38,157 nucleotides of DNA from Bacteriovoracaceae bacterium (lineage in GTDB: Bacteria > Bdellovibrionota > Bacteriovoracia > Bacteriovoracales > Bacteriovoracaceae): assembly GCA_021737405.1 (NCBI GenBank), contig JAIPEG010000024.1, positions 1-38,157 on the forward strand, read 5' to 3'. Below are positions 1 through 8,227 of this stretch, in pieces (the stretch's first letter is position 1; the number at the start of each line of letters is the position of its first letter). Both the position numbers and the translations under genes were made by a program. The notes beneath the pieces were generated by a model. That model was not told where the DNA came from. It saw nothing but the letters and a program-made list of their open reading frames with translations, and ran no database searches.

Positions 1-211
1 AGGTAAGTATTTTTATTCTCTATGTGTAAATACTCAATTTCTGGTTGACAGGATTAGTCAAGATCGATAAATAGGGATTTCAACCAACGACTTGAATCTC
101 AGGAAGTCTGGTCAAAGCACAAAATCCGATACAGTCCCTCAAAAAAATTTACCTATATTTATAACGAACATATCTAACTTCTTTTGTGTCATATTTTAAT
201 TTCAGTATGAT

Positions 212-1345
212 CTAATCAAGATCAAATAGTCCTTTATAGTTCAATCCTCTCGCTTGATCCAAATCTGCGAGATAAGATTTCAGTTTTTCTAATTCTAGAG
301 GACTTTGACCTTTCCTATTTAGGGCATCAATAAGTTGTTCTTTTCTTGAAAATTTCAGGTTTTTTATTTTGAAAACAGCCTCCTCTCGAACTCTTTTAGG
401 GGCAACACTTAAATGAAAAAAACTTGGAATATCTACGAAATTAAAGGCCGGAGGAATTTTCATGTCGATTGACCAAGATAATAACTCTGGCAGGTCTTTT
501 ATATTTAGGGCGTGGATCGTAATGAAAGGTCTTACGAATATTCCATGCTCCCTTAATATTTTAAAATTCTTTAATACACTGTCGAGTTCCCCAGGAAAGC
601 GAATATAATGAAATCGCTCTGGATTTAAAGTATCAATACTTAATAAAAGTTCTACATTTGAAAACTTTTTAAGTAGATCAATTTGCGCTTCTTTTATAAG
701 GGACATGTTACTTGAGTAGAGAAGATCGACAGAGTCCTCTAATTGATTTTCTAAAAGTGCGTTTAAAAAGACATCATGAAATGGACTCAGGAAAGGCTCT
801 CCCCCTACGATCTCTATTTCAACCCTATCTGATCTCGATTCTTTTATCTTCTTGATGAGATAGGGAATGAGTTCAGGATTTTCAAGCCATTTTGAATTCG
901 GTTGATATCCATTGGAAATGGAGTGTTTTTCTTGTATCTTAGATTCAGGGCCCCATGCGCTACTAAATATTGGTCCACAGTATAAACAGCGAAAATTACA
1001 AATATTACCGATCTCAATGTTTATATGCCGTAAACTGCCATCAATAGTGGGTTTGCCAAACTTTGTCTCAAACCTTTTTCGTAGGCTTCTAAGGCCAGAG
1101 CTTTCATACTTCTGGCAATTTAAACACTCCGGTGCAAATTCGCCGTTTTCTAGGGAATCTTTGATTCTTTTAATTGTGTTGTTATTAGAGAAATGTTGCT
1201 CAAGTGATTGGGTTTCTTTGTGGATGAGAGAATTCTCTAGTGCCTTTTCACTAGGCCAAGAAGCCGTACAACACGCGTTTATCCCACCATCAGACCTGAT
1301 GAAAATGGAATGGCTAACAGCTGTACAAGTTATCGGAGGTTTCAT
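212..1345 (-). CDS. Radical SAM protein with N-terminal twitch-type Cys region
   Basis: A 377-residue radical SAM enzyme. The core Fe-S motif CNFRCLYC (CxxxCxxC) lies near residue 115, followed by a GGEP motif (about residue 180) that normally helps bind S-adenosylmethionine. Ahead of the core is a Cys-rich block (CTAV, ACC and CLNC motifs) that resembles half of a SPASM/twitch auxiliary cluster placed N-terminally, as in the N-terminal twitch radical SAM family. Substrate is unknown; such enzymes modify peptides, sugars or lipids. ATG start; only a weak Shine-Dalgarno. It is divergent from the FG-GAP gene at 1491. No RiPP-like precursor peptide is evident beside it. The gene is AT-rich like its neighbours. 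Confidence 0.85.
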   Translation of the reverse strand: MKPPITCTAVSHSIFIRSDGGINACCTASWPSEKALENSLIHKETQSLEQHFSNNNTIKRIKDSLENGEFAPECLNCQKYESSGLRSLRKRFETKFGKPTIDGSLRHINIEIGNICNFRCLYCGPIFSSAWGPESKIQEKHSISNGYQPNSKWLENPELIPYLIKKIKESRSDRVEIEIVGGEPFLSPFHDVFLNALLENQLEDSVDLLYSSNMSLIKEAQIDLLKKFSNVELLLSIDTLNPERFHYIRFPGELDSVLKNFKILREHGIFVRPFITIHALNIKDLPELLSWSIDMKIPPAFNFVDIPSFFHLSVAPKRVREEAVFKIKNLKFSRKEQLIDALNRKGQSPLELEKLKSYLADLDQARGLNYKGLFDLD

Positions 1346-1363
1346 GATTTAGAATAACTTTAT

Positions 1364-1380
1364 CACAGCTTTAAACTGTG
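1364..1380. promoter_or_regulatory. Operator-like inverted repeat between divergent genes
   Basis: CACAG and CTGTG arms (5 bp each) flank a TTTAAA-containing centre in the intergenic space between the radical SAM gene and the FG-GAP gene. The symmetry and position suggest a binding site for a dimeric regulator that could act on the minus-strand gene. It could equally be chance in AT-rich DNA. Confidence 0.3.
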
Positions 1381-1454
1381 GCATATGGCCTATTTTGAAG
1401 TGATACTTACTAATTTAAGTTGGGCTGATAAAGGCACATAAGAGTAAGTACAAA

Positions 1455-1483
1455 TTGACAACAAACTATGACTAAAATATCAT
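1455..1483 (+). promoter_or_regulatory. Sigma-70-type promoter for the FG-GAP gene
   Basis: Perfect -35 TTGACA (1455-1460), a 17-bp spacer and -10 TATCAT (1478-1483, five of six consensus bases). The expected transcription start, 6-8 bases past the -10, is 1489-1491, which is the ATG itself. No Shine-Dalgarno precedes that ATG, so the message may be leaderless. Confidence 0.6.
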
Positions 1484-1490
1484 TTACTCT

Positions 1491-3314
1491 ATGCGAAAAA
1501 AACTGAGAAAGTACTCGTCTTTTATAGGATTACTTTTTCCTTTGTTTCTTTTTTTTATCGGCAAGTGGAGTGGCGCAATTCCACCGTCAGATTATTCCTT
1601 CTCACTTTATTCATTTAAGAGAAATGGTTTTCTAAAAAGTAACCCCGGTTTTTTTCTAAAGGAAAAAAGAGAACTATTTCCGACGACTCATATTGATCTC
1701 GATCCCGATACTTTTCCTCGTTTTCAGGCTCGAATGCCTGGTTTTGTTGTTCTTTGTGATTTAAATAATGACGAATTTGAAGACGTGGTTACCATTTATA
1801 ATAAACCAGATAAATTTGGTTTGTTGGAAATTTTTAAAAATGACAATGGAAATAAATTTTTAAGAGCAACTAATGAGATTGGTCTAAAAGAAGCTCAGGA
1901 AAACTATTCTTTTACCGTTGCCGCTTGCGCTGACTTTGATAATGACGGTTGGCTTGACCTTGTATTAGGTGGCATAGGACAAAACTTATTCGTTTATAAA
2001 AATGATCGCGGCCATTTCAAGAAAAACTCTGAAATATTAGCCTTTGATGAAACAAGGGTAATTAACATTTTTGATGCTAATAAAGATGGTTATTTAGATA
2101 TCTTTATTGGAAATTACCGATTTTTACCAAATGGTAAAAGCAAAATGGCCAGACGTCTAAGGGATGGAGGCGTTGGTATGAATAGTATTAATGAAAAGGG
2201 AGGTATTGATAAGATTTATCTAAACCAAGGGGATGGTAAAACATTTATTTCCCTTGCAGAGGATAACTTTTATGAGGATGGCTATACTTGGGCATCTGGA
2301 ATCAGTGATTTTGATGGAGACGGAAACGTAGACCTACTTGTCCCCCACGATTTAGGAAGGGATGAAATCTTCAGGGGTGATGGAACTGGTCATTTCAAAA
2401 ATGTCACAAATGAAAGCCTCGGGCCATTAAGGGCAAGGGGGTCAATGAGTGCTTCTGTGATTGATTTGAATGATGATGGTTTACAAGATGTATTTATTTC
2501 TAATACTAATCGACCAGGCTTTGCGTATGGTGATAACAGTATGTGGATGAATCGAGCAGATTCCCCCGGTGATTTTCAAGATAAGGCAATTGACTTTGGA
2601 ATAGATGCTTGTGGAGTTGCATGGGGGGCTCAATTTGCTGACCTCAATCAAGATGGCTGGCTTGACTTAGCAGTGGTTAATGGTATCAGGGGGCTTTCCG
2701 AGGGCATAACTGAGAAAGGATGGTTTTGGTGGGTTTATACCAGAGGAGCACCTGATGTAGATTTAGATTTTCTCTCTTCAGATAGACTCAGGCTCTTCCC
2801 AAAAACTAAGCAAAAGAAAGTAAAAAAAATGGTACCTATCGCGAGCTCTCAGCAAAAATGTCTATTTATGGGCGGCTCTAGTGGTAAGTTTCTGGATGCA
2901 GCACCTATGGTTGGTTTTGCTAATACTCGCATAGCCCGAGGCTTAGTCATTTTCGATTATGATAAGAACGGAACGGAGGATCTTCTTATGGTAGATCCCT
3001 ATAATGGTCCCATACTCTTTGAAAATACAGTGACAAATCCAGGGAAATGGATCGCTGTGAGGCTTAAAGGAACAACATCGAATTATTCAGGTATTGGCTC
3101 TAAGTTGCAAATCATAACAAATAAGAGGACGATTTATAGAGAGTACTTTCCATTTAATGGCTTTCAAAGTGGAGCCTCTAGAGAAATTTTCTTAACCTTT
3201 AGAGAGAATGAATATCCCTCAGAGATCAAAGTGATTTGGCCGACGGGAAAGGAAAGTGTGCAAGAGATTCATGATATCAACAAGCGATGGCACATACAGG
3301 AGCCAAAAATATGA
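1491..3314 (+). CDS. CRTAC1-like FG-GAP/VCBS repeat protein with ASPIC/UnbV domain
   Basis: A 607-residue exported or membrane-anchored protein: an N-terminal hydrophobic segment (about 9-30) is followed by a beta-propeller-like series of calcium-binding FG-GAP motifs of the DxDxDGxxD type. Seven are readable, starting near residues 90, 148, 195, 273, 325, 384 and 489. Residues about 519-590 match the ASPIC/UnbV domain (basic strand, GFQSG and VIWPTG motifs). The family includes human CRTAC1 and bacterial UnbV; the biochemical role is not firmly known. It overlaps the next gene by ATGA, so the two products are probably made together. Function here is inferred only as an extracytoplasmic calcium-binding scaffold or partner of the membrane protein at 3311. 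Confidence 0.85.
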   Translation: MRKKLRKYSSFIGLLFPLFLFFIGKWSGAIPPSDYSFSLYSFKRNGFLKSNPGFFLKEKRELFPTTHIDLDPDTFPRFQARMPGFVVLCDLNNDEFEDVVTIYNKPDKFGLLEIFKNDNGNKFLRATNEIGLKEAQENYSFTVAACADFDNDGWLDLVLGGIGQNLFVYKNDRGHFKKNSEILAFDETRVINIFDANKDGYLDIFIGNYRFLPNGKSKMARRLRDGGVGMNSINEKGGIDKIYLNQGDGKTFISLAEDNFYEDGYTWASGISDFDGDGNVDLLVPHDLGRDEIFRGDGTGHFKNVTNESLGPLRARGSMSASVIDLNDDGLQDVFISNTNRPGFAYGDNSMWMNRADSPGDFQDKAIDFGIDACGVAWGAQFADLNQDGWLDLAVVNGIRGLSEGITEKGWFWWVYTRGAPDVDLDFLSSDRLRLFPKTKQKKVKKMVPIASSQQKCLFMGGSSGKFLDAAPMVGFANTRIARGLVIFDYDKNGTEDLLMVDPYNGPILFENTVTNPGKWIAVRLKGTTSNYSGIGSKLQIITNKRTIYREYFPFNGFQSGASREIFLTFRENEYPSEIKVIWPTGKESVQEIHDINKRWHIQEPKI

Positions 3315-4156
3315 CTGGCCTTTCATTACCTAAATGGAATCGCCCAAACTATGCCATAGTTTCATTACTATTTTCCCATTTTCTTTATATACTTTTTCTC
3401 TTTAAGTTCGCTTCTAAGACTCGTTTTTTAAGTTATCTAGTTGTCGCCTACATATGTAGTATACTTTTTGAAACATTGTTGAGAAGTTTTAATACTAATA
3501 AGGCAAATAAAAACTTCTCGATCTGGGTGCCTCTTGCCATTGCTAATTCCACTTTTATAAATATAGATGCTGTCTCGATCTGGGGAATAGTGTTCGCTAT
3601 TAGTTTTTCAATTCTTTCTAAAACTTTTATAGTGGATTTGAGTGGAAGGCATATCTTTAATCCTTCAATCGCGGGTGTGGTTACTGCAGCTGTATTTTTT
3701 CCGACATTAGTTACAAGTAGCTTACATTCATTTCCTGAACTCTATCCTGCAAACTTCTTATTAATCGGGTTTGGTCTTGTTACTGTAATATTGGCCAGAA
3801 CTTGGATGATTGGTTTAACATATCATATCGGTTTTTATATTCTTTATTTAGCAATGGATATGATTGGTATAAATCCTTGGTTAGAGGGAACCTATGATAT
3901 TGGCACCAAAATGCTTGCCCAGACAACCACTGGTATTATTATCCTCACGTTTGGTGTAATTTCTGATCCGAAAACTTCACCGAAAGGTTTACTTAACCAG
4001 GCAGCTTTTGGTTTTACTATTGCTCTAATTGACTTCATTCTTCGTGAAAATTCAGTAATTCTTTCAGAAGCGTTGGCCTACTTAGGGGCACAAGGGATTT
4101 GGACGTTTAAGAGAGATGTGCTTTCAAAGACAAAACGTGAAGTATCTATAGCTTAA
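3311..4156 (+). CDS. RnfD/NqrB-like (UnbU-like) integral membrane protein
   Basis: A 281-residue polytopic membrane protein related to RnfD/NqrB electron-transport subunits. Recognisable pieces are GRHIFNPS (about 112-119) and ISDPKTSP (about 217-224) between hydrophobic helices. The SGAT motif that carries covalent FMN in RnfD/NqrB is not visible; the nearest sequence is QTTTG at about 204-208, so flavin attachment is doubtful. I chose ATG 3311 over an in-frame ATG at 3287 because it overlaps the upstream stop as ATGA and has AGGAG at 3298-3302, eight bases away. No other rnf or nqr genes are present. Pairing with an ASPIC/UnbV protein recalls the UnbV/UnbU pair of enediyne clusters, but no polyketide synthase is here. 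Confidence 0.8.
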   Translation: MTGLSLPKWNRPNYAIVSLLFSHFLYILFLFKFASKTRFLSYLVVAYICSILFETLLRSFNTNKANKNFSIWVPLAIANSTFINIDAVSIWGIVFAISFSILSKTFIVDLSGRHIFNPSIAGVVTAAVFFPTLVTSSLHSFPELYPANFLLIGFGLVTVILARTWMIGLTYHIGFYILYLAMDMIGINPWLEGTYDIGTKMLAQTTTGIIILTFGVISDPKTSPKGLLNQAAFGFTIALIDFILRENSVILSEALAYLGAQGIWTFKRDVLSKTKREVSIA

Positions 4157-4209
4157 TATATGGTTTTTTTTCTTGGTATTATTCCTACTGGTCACAAGGA
4201 GAAATATTG

Positions 4210-5076
4210 ATGTCTACCAGTATCATCCATAGCTTTTACGCCAGGTGGGCGAAAGTGTTTCTAATGACAATTACTGCTACTCTTTGCCTTACTGGTTGTC
4301 AGACTGAAACAGACACAAGCTACGACGGAAATATTTTTGGATTGACTGGGGTTAAAGGCTCTCTCACGGCACCAAGGGCAAAAAAATATGGTTTCCAAAT
4401 TGCGCGAAAAAGCGACGGGTATCCTATTCGAAGTGGAGATAGTTCACTTCGATTTGAAGTGCGAGCAGGGGATTGTGGTCGAGAGGAAGATTGGGACGAT
4501 TGTTCCAATGAGCGCGAACGTAATGAGCTGACTTCAGGTAATCTTGATGGTGAACAATGGATTCATTGGTCTCTCTTTTTGCCAAAGGATTTTCCAAACA
4601 TCTATCCCGTTAAAACGGCCATGGGCCAATTTCACCAACGCCTCTCTGGGAAGCCCTCTTTCATGTTTCAAAACCACAAGGGTGGTTACACCGTTGATAA
4701 TCAAACAGGTGGCAACAATATTTCCATCGAGCAAAAGATGATACTTACTGACGCCGAAATGCGTGGAAAATGGAGTGATATTCTTGTTCACGTAAACTGG
4801 ACTTTTAGTGCCGAAAATGGATTTTTCCATGTGTATGTAAATGGAGAGGATATGCCACGCTACACTTGGTTTGGCCGTACTCGGTTTGACGGTGGTGTTC
4901 CCTATTTTAAATTTGGAATATATCGCTCATTTGTTACACGCCGTGATGGACCAGAGCCAACCCAAGTCGTATACTTTGACGACATTGCTGTCAGCTCAAG
5001 TTGTTCAACATCTACTCGCAAATTTAATTGCACTGCTATTAGTCAAAATCCTCCAAAACGGAAGTTCAGAAGGTGA
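4210..5076 (+). CDS. Lipoprotein polysaccharide lyase (heparin-lyase-I-like fold)
   Basis: A 288-residue lipoprotein with an N-terminal signal ending in lipobox LTGC (Cys30). The body resembles the jelly-roll polysaccharide lyase family that includes heparin lyase I: a paired-charge ERERNEL segment, a GQFHQ strand, YFKFGIYRS, and a final VVYFDDIAV strand. It would sit on the outer membrane or periplasmic face and cleave a uronic-acid-containing glycan by beta-elimination; the substrate is unknown. ATG 4210 follows AAGGAG at 4196-4201; a TTG three bases upstream is unlikely to be used. No transporter or glycosidase partners lie beside it, so it is not part of a recognisable polysaccharide-utilisation locus. 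Confidence 0.7.
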   Translation: MSTSIIHSFYARWAKVFLMTITATLCLTGCQTETDTSYDGNIFGLTGVKGSLTAPRAKKYGFQIARKSDGYPIRSGDSSLRFEVRAGDCGREEDWDDCSNERERNELTSGNLDGEQWIHWSLFLPKDFPNIYPVKTAMGQFHQRLSGKPSFMFQNHKGGYTVDNQTGGNNISIEQKMILTDAEMRGKWSDILVHVNWTFSAENGFFHVYVNGEDMPRYTWFGRTRFDGGVPYFKFGIYRSFVTRRDGPEPTQVVYFDDIAVSSSCSTSTRKFNCTAISQNPPKRKFRR

Positions 5077-5270
5077 GTTTAAAAAAAGGCATATTTTAAA
5101 ATCCGGTTTGATCCTAATGTATTGAATTTCCGTAAGTGTATTATAATATATTAATATACTAGAGTTTGAAGGGGAGGAGTAATTCCTTAATATTGAAGAA
5201 ACCTATTCTAAACAAGTGGTTTGTGCAAATAAGTCAAAAGGTGGTGTGGTCTTTCCGAGTTTCAAATCTT

Positions 5271-5279
5271 TGTTATACT
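5271..5279 (+). promoter_or_regulatory. Extended -10 promoter before the TRAP gene
   Basis: TGTTATACT is an extended -10 (TGN plus TATACT) in the AT-rich 247-bp gap before the TRAP gene. A -35 is poor (TTTCCG at 5252-5257), which is typical of extended -10 promoters. It would give a leader of about 38 bases. Confidence 0.4.
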
Positions 5280-5323
5280 ACTCAAATATAATAAATTAGT
5301 TTAATTTTAAACAGGAGTGATTA

Positions 5324-6385
5324 ATGAAATTTAGTATGATTTTAGGTTTAGCCATTTTAAGTATTTCCTCCTTACTATACTTTAATGGATCTCTTTTTCA
5401 AAAAACACCAGATAGCAATTATGAGATTCGTTGGTCAATGGCGCATGAACCTGCAGACTATTTTCAAAAAACTGCAGCAAAGTTTGGAGAGATCGTTAGC
5501 AAAAAAACCAATGGAAAGGTTACTGTTAAGGTTGTAACGGTTGGCGAAAATGCAAACAGTGCAGAGAGACGTAGCTATAGAAGAAGTTTACTTAATTCGG
5601 TCGAGAGTGGTGAGGTGGATATGGTCCAAGTTTATACGGAGAGCCTTGCAGGCCATACGGACCCCTCTCTTCATGTGCTAGATGCACCATTCTTATTTGA
5701 AGATCACCGTCATGTGGATAGGGTTGTAGAAGGTAAAATTGGTCAGGATCTAATTAAACTAGCTCAGAATGACAAAATTCAATCGATGGCCTTTACTTAT
5801 AGTGGTGGTTTCATGGTTCTGCCCTCTCATGAAAAGGAGATTCATAAGCTAGAAGACTTTAATGGCGTTAGAATGACGACCATGAATCACACGCAAAAAG
5901 AGATATTTACAAAAGCGTTTGGTATAAAAATTGTGCCAAGATCAAAAGAGTTCTCTGTTAATAAAAATTTTCGAGAAAAGAAAACTGAAATCACACATGG
6001 AACCTACGCAGACCTACATGGCTTTGTCGCTTATGATAATGTTAAAGTTGTTAATGACACGCGTCACCATGTTCTCTTCACTTCGCTTGTGATTAATAAG
6101 AAATTTTTAAATTCGATTCCCACCAATTATCATCCTCATATCTTTCAAGCAGCAAAGGAAGCCGCTAGGTATGAAAGAAGACTTATCGAAGCTGATGAGG
6201 AATTGACGATTAAAATGTTGGAGAAAAACTCTAAAGTGAAGGTTGTAAGAATGAATAAAGAGGAGATGGAGCGTTTTAAGTCTATTTCCAGGGCGCATTA
6301 TCATGTTCTTCCTCCTGAAGCTCAGGAGTTTGTAAAAAGGATTAAAAACTCAGGAGTTGATAACAAAATTTCCTTAAATAACTAG
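5324..6385 (+). CDS. TRAP transporter solute-binding protein (DctP family)
   Basis: A 353-residue periplasmic binding protein with an N-terminal signal or anchor (about 4-25) and DctP-family features: an opening WSMAHEP strand, a VDMVQVYTESLAG segment, LDAPFLFED, and the KLEDFNGVRMTT region where the family places its ligand-carboxylate arginine. In complete systems it delivers organic acids or similar ligands to a DctQ/DctM membrane pair. Neither membrane gene is next to it; a lyase lies upstream and a terminator immediately downstream, so it is an orphan here. It could use a distant DctQM or serve as a ligand sensor. ATG follows AGGAGTG with good spacing. Confidence 0.88.
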   Translation: MKFSMILGLAILSISSLLYFNGSLFQKTPDSNYEIRWSMAHEPADYFQKTAAKFGEIVSKKTNGKVTVKVVTVGENANSAERRSYRRSLLNSVESGEVDMVQVYTESLAGHTDPSLHVLDAPFLFEDHRHVDRVVEGKIGQDLIKLAQNDKIQSMAFTYSGGFMVLPSHEKEIHKLEDFNGVRMTTMNHTQKEIFTKAFGIKIVPRSKEFSVNKNFREKKTEITHGTYADLHGFVAYDNVKVVNDTRHHVLFTSLVINKKFLNSIPTNYHPHIFQAAKEAARYERRLIEADEELTIKMLEKNSKVKVVRMNKEEMERFKSISRAHYHVLPPEAQEFVKRIKNSGVDNKISLNN

Positions 6386-6388
6386 ATA

Positions 6389-6435
6389 TTTTTTCAACCG
6401 AAGCGCTCTTGAGTAGGGTGTTTCGGTTGAAAAAA
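6389..6435. terminator. Bidirectional intrinsic terminator
   Basis: Perfect 14-bp stem: TTTTTTCAACCGAA (6389-6402) pairs with TTCGGTTGAAAAAA (6422-6435) across a 19-base loop. T-runs on both strands fit convergent transcription from the TRAP gene and from the minus-strand DUF167 unit. Confidence 0.85.
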
Positions 6436-6469
6436 TAACTCAACCATGGCCGGGTAATTTCTATCTAAA

Positions 6470-6697
6470 TTATTCGATCTTGAAAGTCTTAAGCTTATTT
6501 TTTGCGCCTGAAATGAGAGTGACTTGTGATTTTGAAACCGAAAAGTGCTTGGCCAATAATTCAATAATTTTCTTATTTGCTTTTCCGTCTACTGGTGGCT
6601 CTTTTACTCTAACCACCAGATGATCTTCAAAGACTTCGATACCTTCTTTTTTACTCTTGAGTTTGACTTGGACCTGTAATTTCAAGCTACCGCTCAT
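6470..6697 (-). CDS. DUF167 (YggU-type) family protein
   Basis: A 75-residue protein of the DUF167/YggU family, a small alpha/beta fold of unknown function. Diagnostic parts are VRVKEPPVDGKANKKIIELLAKHF and the closing SGAKNKLK segment (read as separate family blocks). I chose the ATG at 6697 (MSGSL) rather than upstream in-frame starts because it overlaps the end of the preceding lipoprotein gene by only 11 bases and gives the usual family length. Third and last gene of the minus-strand unit that begins at 8206. Confidence 0.85.
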   Translation of the reverse strand: MSGSLKLQVQVKLKSKKEGIEVFEDHLVVRVKEPPVDGKANKKIIELLAKHFSVSKSQVTLISGAKNKLKTFKIE

Positions 6698-7022
6698 TAC
6701 CTGGGTAGTCTTTTGCAGATTCTGGGTCAACTTCAACAATTTTTAAAGAACAACCATAGCGAGGGTTTGCATCCATCTTTGCCATTGCTCTAAAATTTAC
6801 ACCTCTAGCAGAGACTTCTTTTCGATTATAATCAACTTCAAAGTCGGAGAGGATGCGGGCCTCTTTTGTCACCATTCGACAGTATTGTTCTGTTTGTTCA
6901 GAAACAAAAATACAAGAGCACATCTCTTTGGCAAGGCCTGCTGAAGGGGCCTCTGTATATTTACAGCTGGACACAAATCCGAGCAATGTAATGAAGACTA
7001 AAGTTTTAGATAGGGGTTTCAT
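6687..7022 (-). CDS. Small putative lipoprotein, Cys-rich
   Basis: A 111-residue protein not assigned to a family. It has a short signal peptide ending in VSSC, a plausible lipobox (Cys20), and four more cysteines (the MCSC pair, YC and GC), so disulphides in the periplasm are likely. The ATG overlaps the serine hydrolase stop by one base (TAATG) and is preceded by GGAGG, indicating translational coupling. Function unknown; co-expression with a secreted hydrolase is the only clue. Confidence 0.7.
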   Translation of the reverse strand: MKPLSKTLVFITLLGFVSSCKYTEAPSAGLAKEMCSCIFVSEQTEQYCRMVTKEARILSDFEVDYNRKEVSARGVNFRAMAKMDANPRYGCSLKIVEVDPESAKDYPGNER

Positions 7023-8206
7023 TATTTTTCCTCCACAAGGCTATCGAGGAGTAGTTTATACATCTTATCTCTTTTTAACTTCTTCTTGGGCTTTCTGCCG
7101 TCACTTCCCATTCTCACAATGATTAAACCTTTTGAAGGGATGACACCCATTGTTTGACCTCGAAAGCCCATTGCTTGGTAAAGATCATCTGGAGCATTTG
7201 GATAAGGTCTTTGCTTATTCATTTTGAGTTTTTTGTTTAGCCACCAGTAGGCACCGTAAGACTCTACGTTTAAGCGCTCTTGTCCTTCTTCAGATTCTCT
7301 TTTCACTAGGGCCGGGGCAACTGTTCTTGTGGCAAAGTTTGACCACCACTCTGGAAGAATTCTCTTTCCTTCCCATACTCCATTGTTAAGCATGAGAAAG
7401 CCAAGTTTTGCGTAATCTTTTGCCACTCCCCAGCCGCCACTTCCACCAAGAAAAGTCTTTGATTGATCTCTTTCATAAACCACGCTACTCATATTAAGCG
7501 GAGTGAAAAGAGCGTCCCAAGGAAAGTTCTCATAAATTGAAATATTGTTGATGGCCTTTTTTAGAATACCCATCGCTAGCATAGGCTCATGAGTGCCGTA
7601 GTTAAACTGCTCATCAGGCGCAAACTTCATTTCTGTTTTTGCCACTTTTAAAGCGACATCTTTGTAAGCATCTTTTGAATAATAGACAAAAATAGAATCA
7701 CTAAGCGCTATGTTAATGGGATTTTCTTCATAAAATTTAAATCCAGAACTCATGTTAAGCACATGGCGAAGAGTAACGTCACGTGCTTTTTCTCGATCCA
7801 TTTCAGGGTAAAAGTCTTTTACTTTTGTTTGAAGAGTTAAGTGTCCTTGTTGAATGGCCGCACCAATAACGGTACTTGTGAGACTCTTTGAAAATGACCA
7901 AAACATATGTTTCTTTTTAGGGTTATAGCCACGGTCATAACCCTCATAGACGACATAGCCGTCTTTGATGACCACATAAGCGTCACTCTTATGATTGCCT
8001 TCATCTTCCCAAACATAATCAAGCAGCTTTTGAAATTTCGCCCGATCAAAACCTGCTTCTTCAAGAGATTTTTTTCGCCAACTCTTTGTGGGCCAATAAT
8101 CTCCATATCTATCAGGCTTTGATATTGAAAATGATGGAATAGAGTAAAGGAATAGAACAAACGAGAACGTGAGTCCAAGTATACGAAAGGTTTTAAAAGA
8201 CACCAT
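7022..8206 (-). CDS. Serine hydrolase, class C beta-lactamase fold
   Basis: A 394-residue exported enzyme: signal peptide (about 5-28), then a beta-lactamase-family domain. The nucleophile motif SxxK is SFSK (FWSFSKSLTS). The YxN motif seems to be YGT (FNYGTHEP), an atypical third residue. The C-terminal GFRGQTMGV probably supplies the third motif. Relatives include esterases, D-amino acid amidases and 6-aminohexanoate hydrolases, so substrate cannot be told. Strong AGAGGAAG ribosome site before ATG 8206. First gene of a tightly coupled three-gene unit, with an inverted repeat in its presumed leader (8228-8262). Confidence 0.88.
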   Translation of the reverse strand: MVSFKTFRILGLTFSFVLFLYSIPSFSISKPDRYGDYWPTKSWRKKSLEEAGFDRAKFQKLLDYVWEDEGNHKSDAYVVIKDGYVVYEGYDRGYNPKKKHMFWSFSKSLTSTVIGAAIQQGHLTLQTKVKDFYPEMDREKARDVTLRHVLNMSSGFKFYEENPINIALSDSIFVYYSKDAYKDVALKVAKTEMKFAPDEQFNYGTHEPMLAMGILKKAINNISIYENFPWDALFTPLNMSSVVYERDQSKTFLGGSGGWGVAKDYAKLGFLMLNNGVWEGKRILPEWWSNFATRTVAPALVKRESEEGQERLNVESYGAYWWLNKKLKMNKQRPYPNAPDDLYQAMGFRGQTMGVIPSKGLIIVRMGSDGRKPKKKLKRDKMYKLLLDSLVEEK

Positions 8207-8227
8207 ATCTTCCTCTTCTAAGGTTAT

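Noticed and set aside
45..73. TTGACA followed by GATAAA/TAAATA as a plus-strand promoter
   Set aside because: The -10 choices have poor spacing or few matches, and no plus-strand gene follows before the minus-strand radical SAM gene. A short unlabelled RNA cannot be excluded.
912..1352. 146-codon open frame on the plus strand
   Set aside because: It lies opposite the radical SAM gene, whose motifs are clear, and its translation shows no recognisable domain; a shadow frame.
4534..4830. 98-codon open frame on the minus strand
   Set aside because: Opposite the polysaccharide lyase gene, no family features, no ribosome site.
7837..8178. 113-codon overlapping frame on the minus strand
   Set aside because: Alternative frame of the serine hydrolase gene, which has a full signal peptide and SxxK motif.
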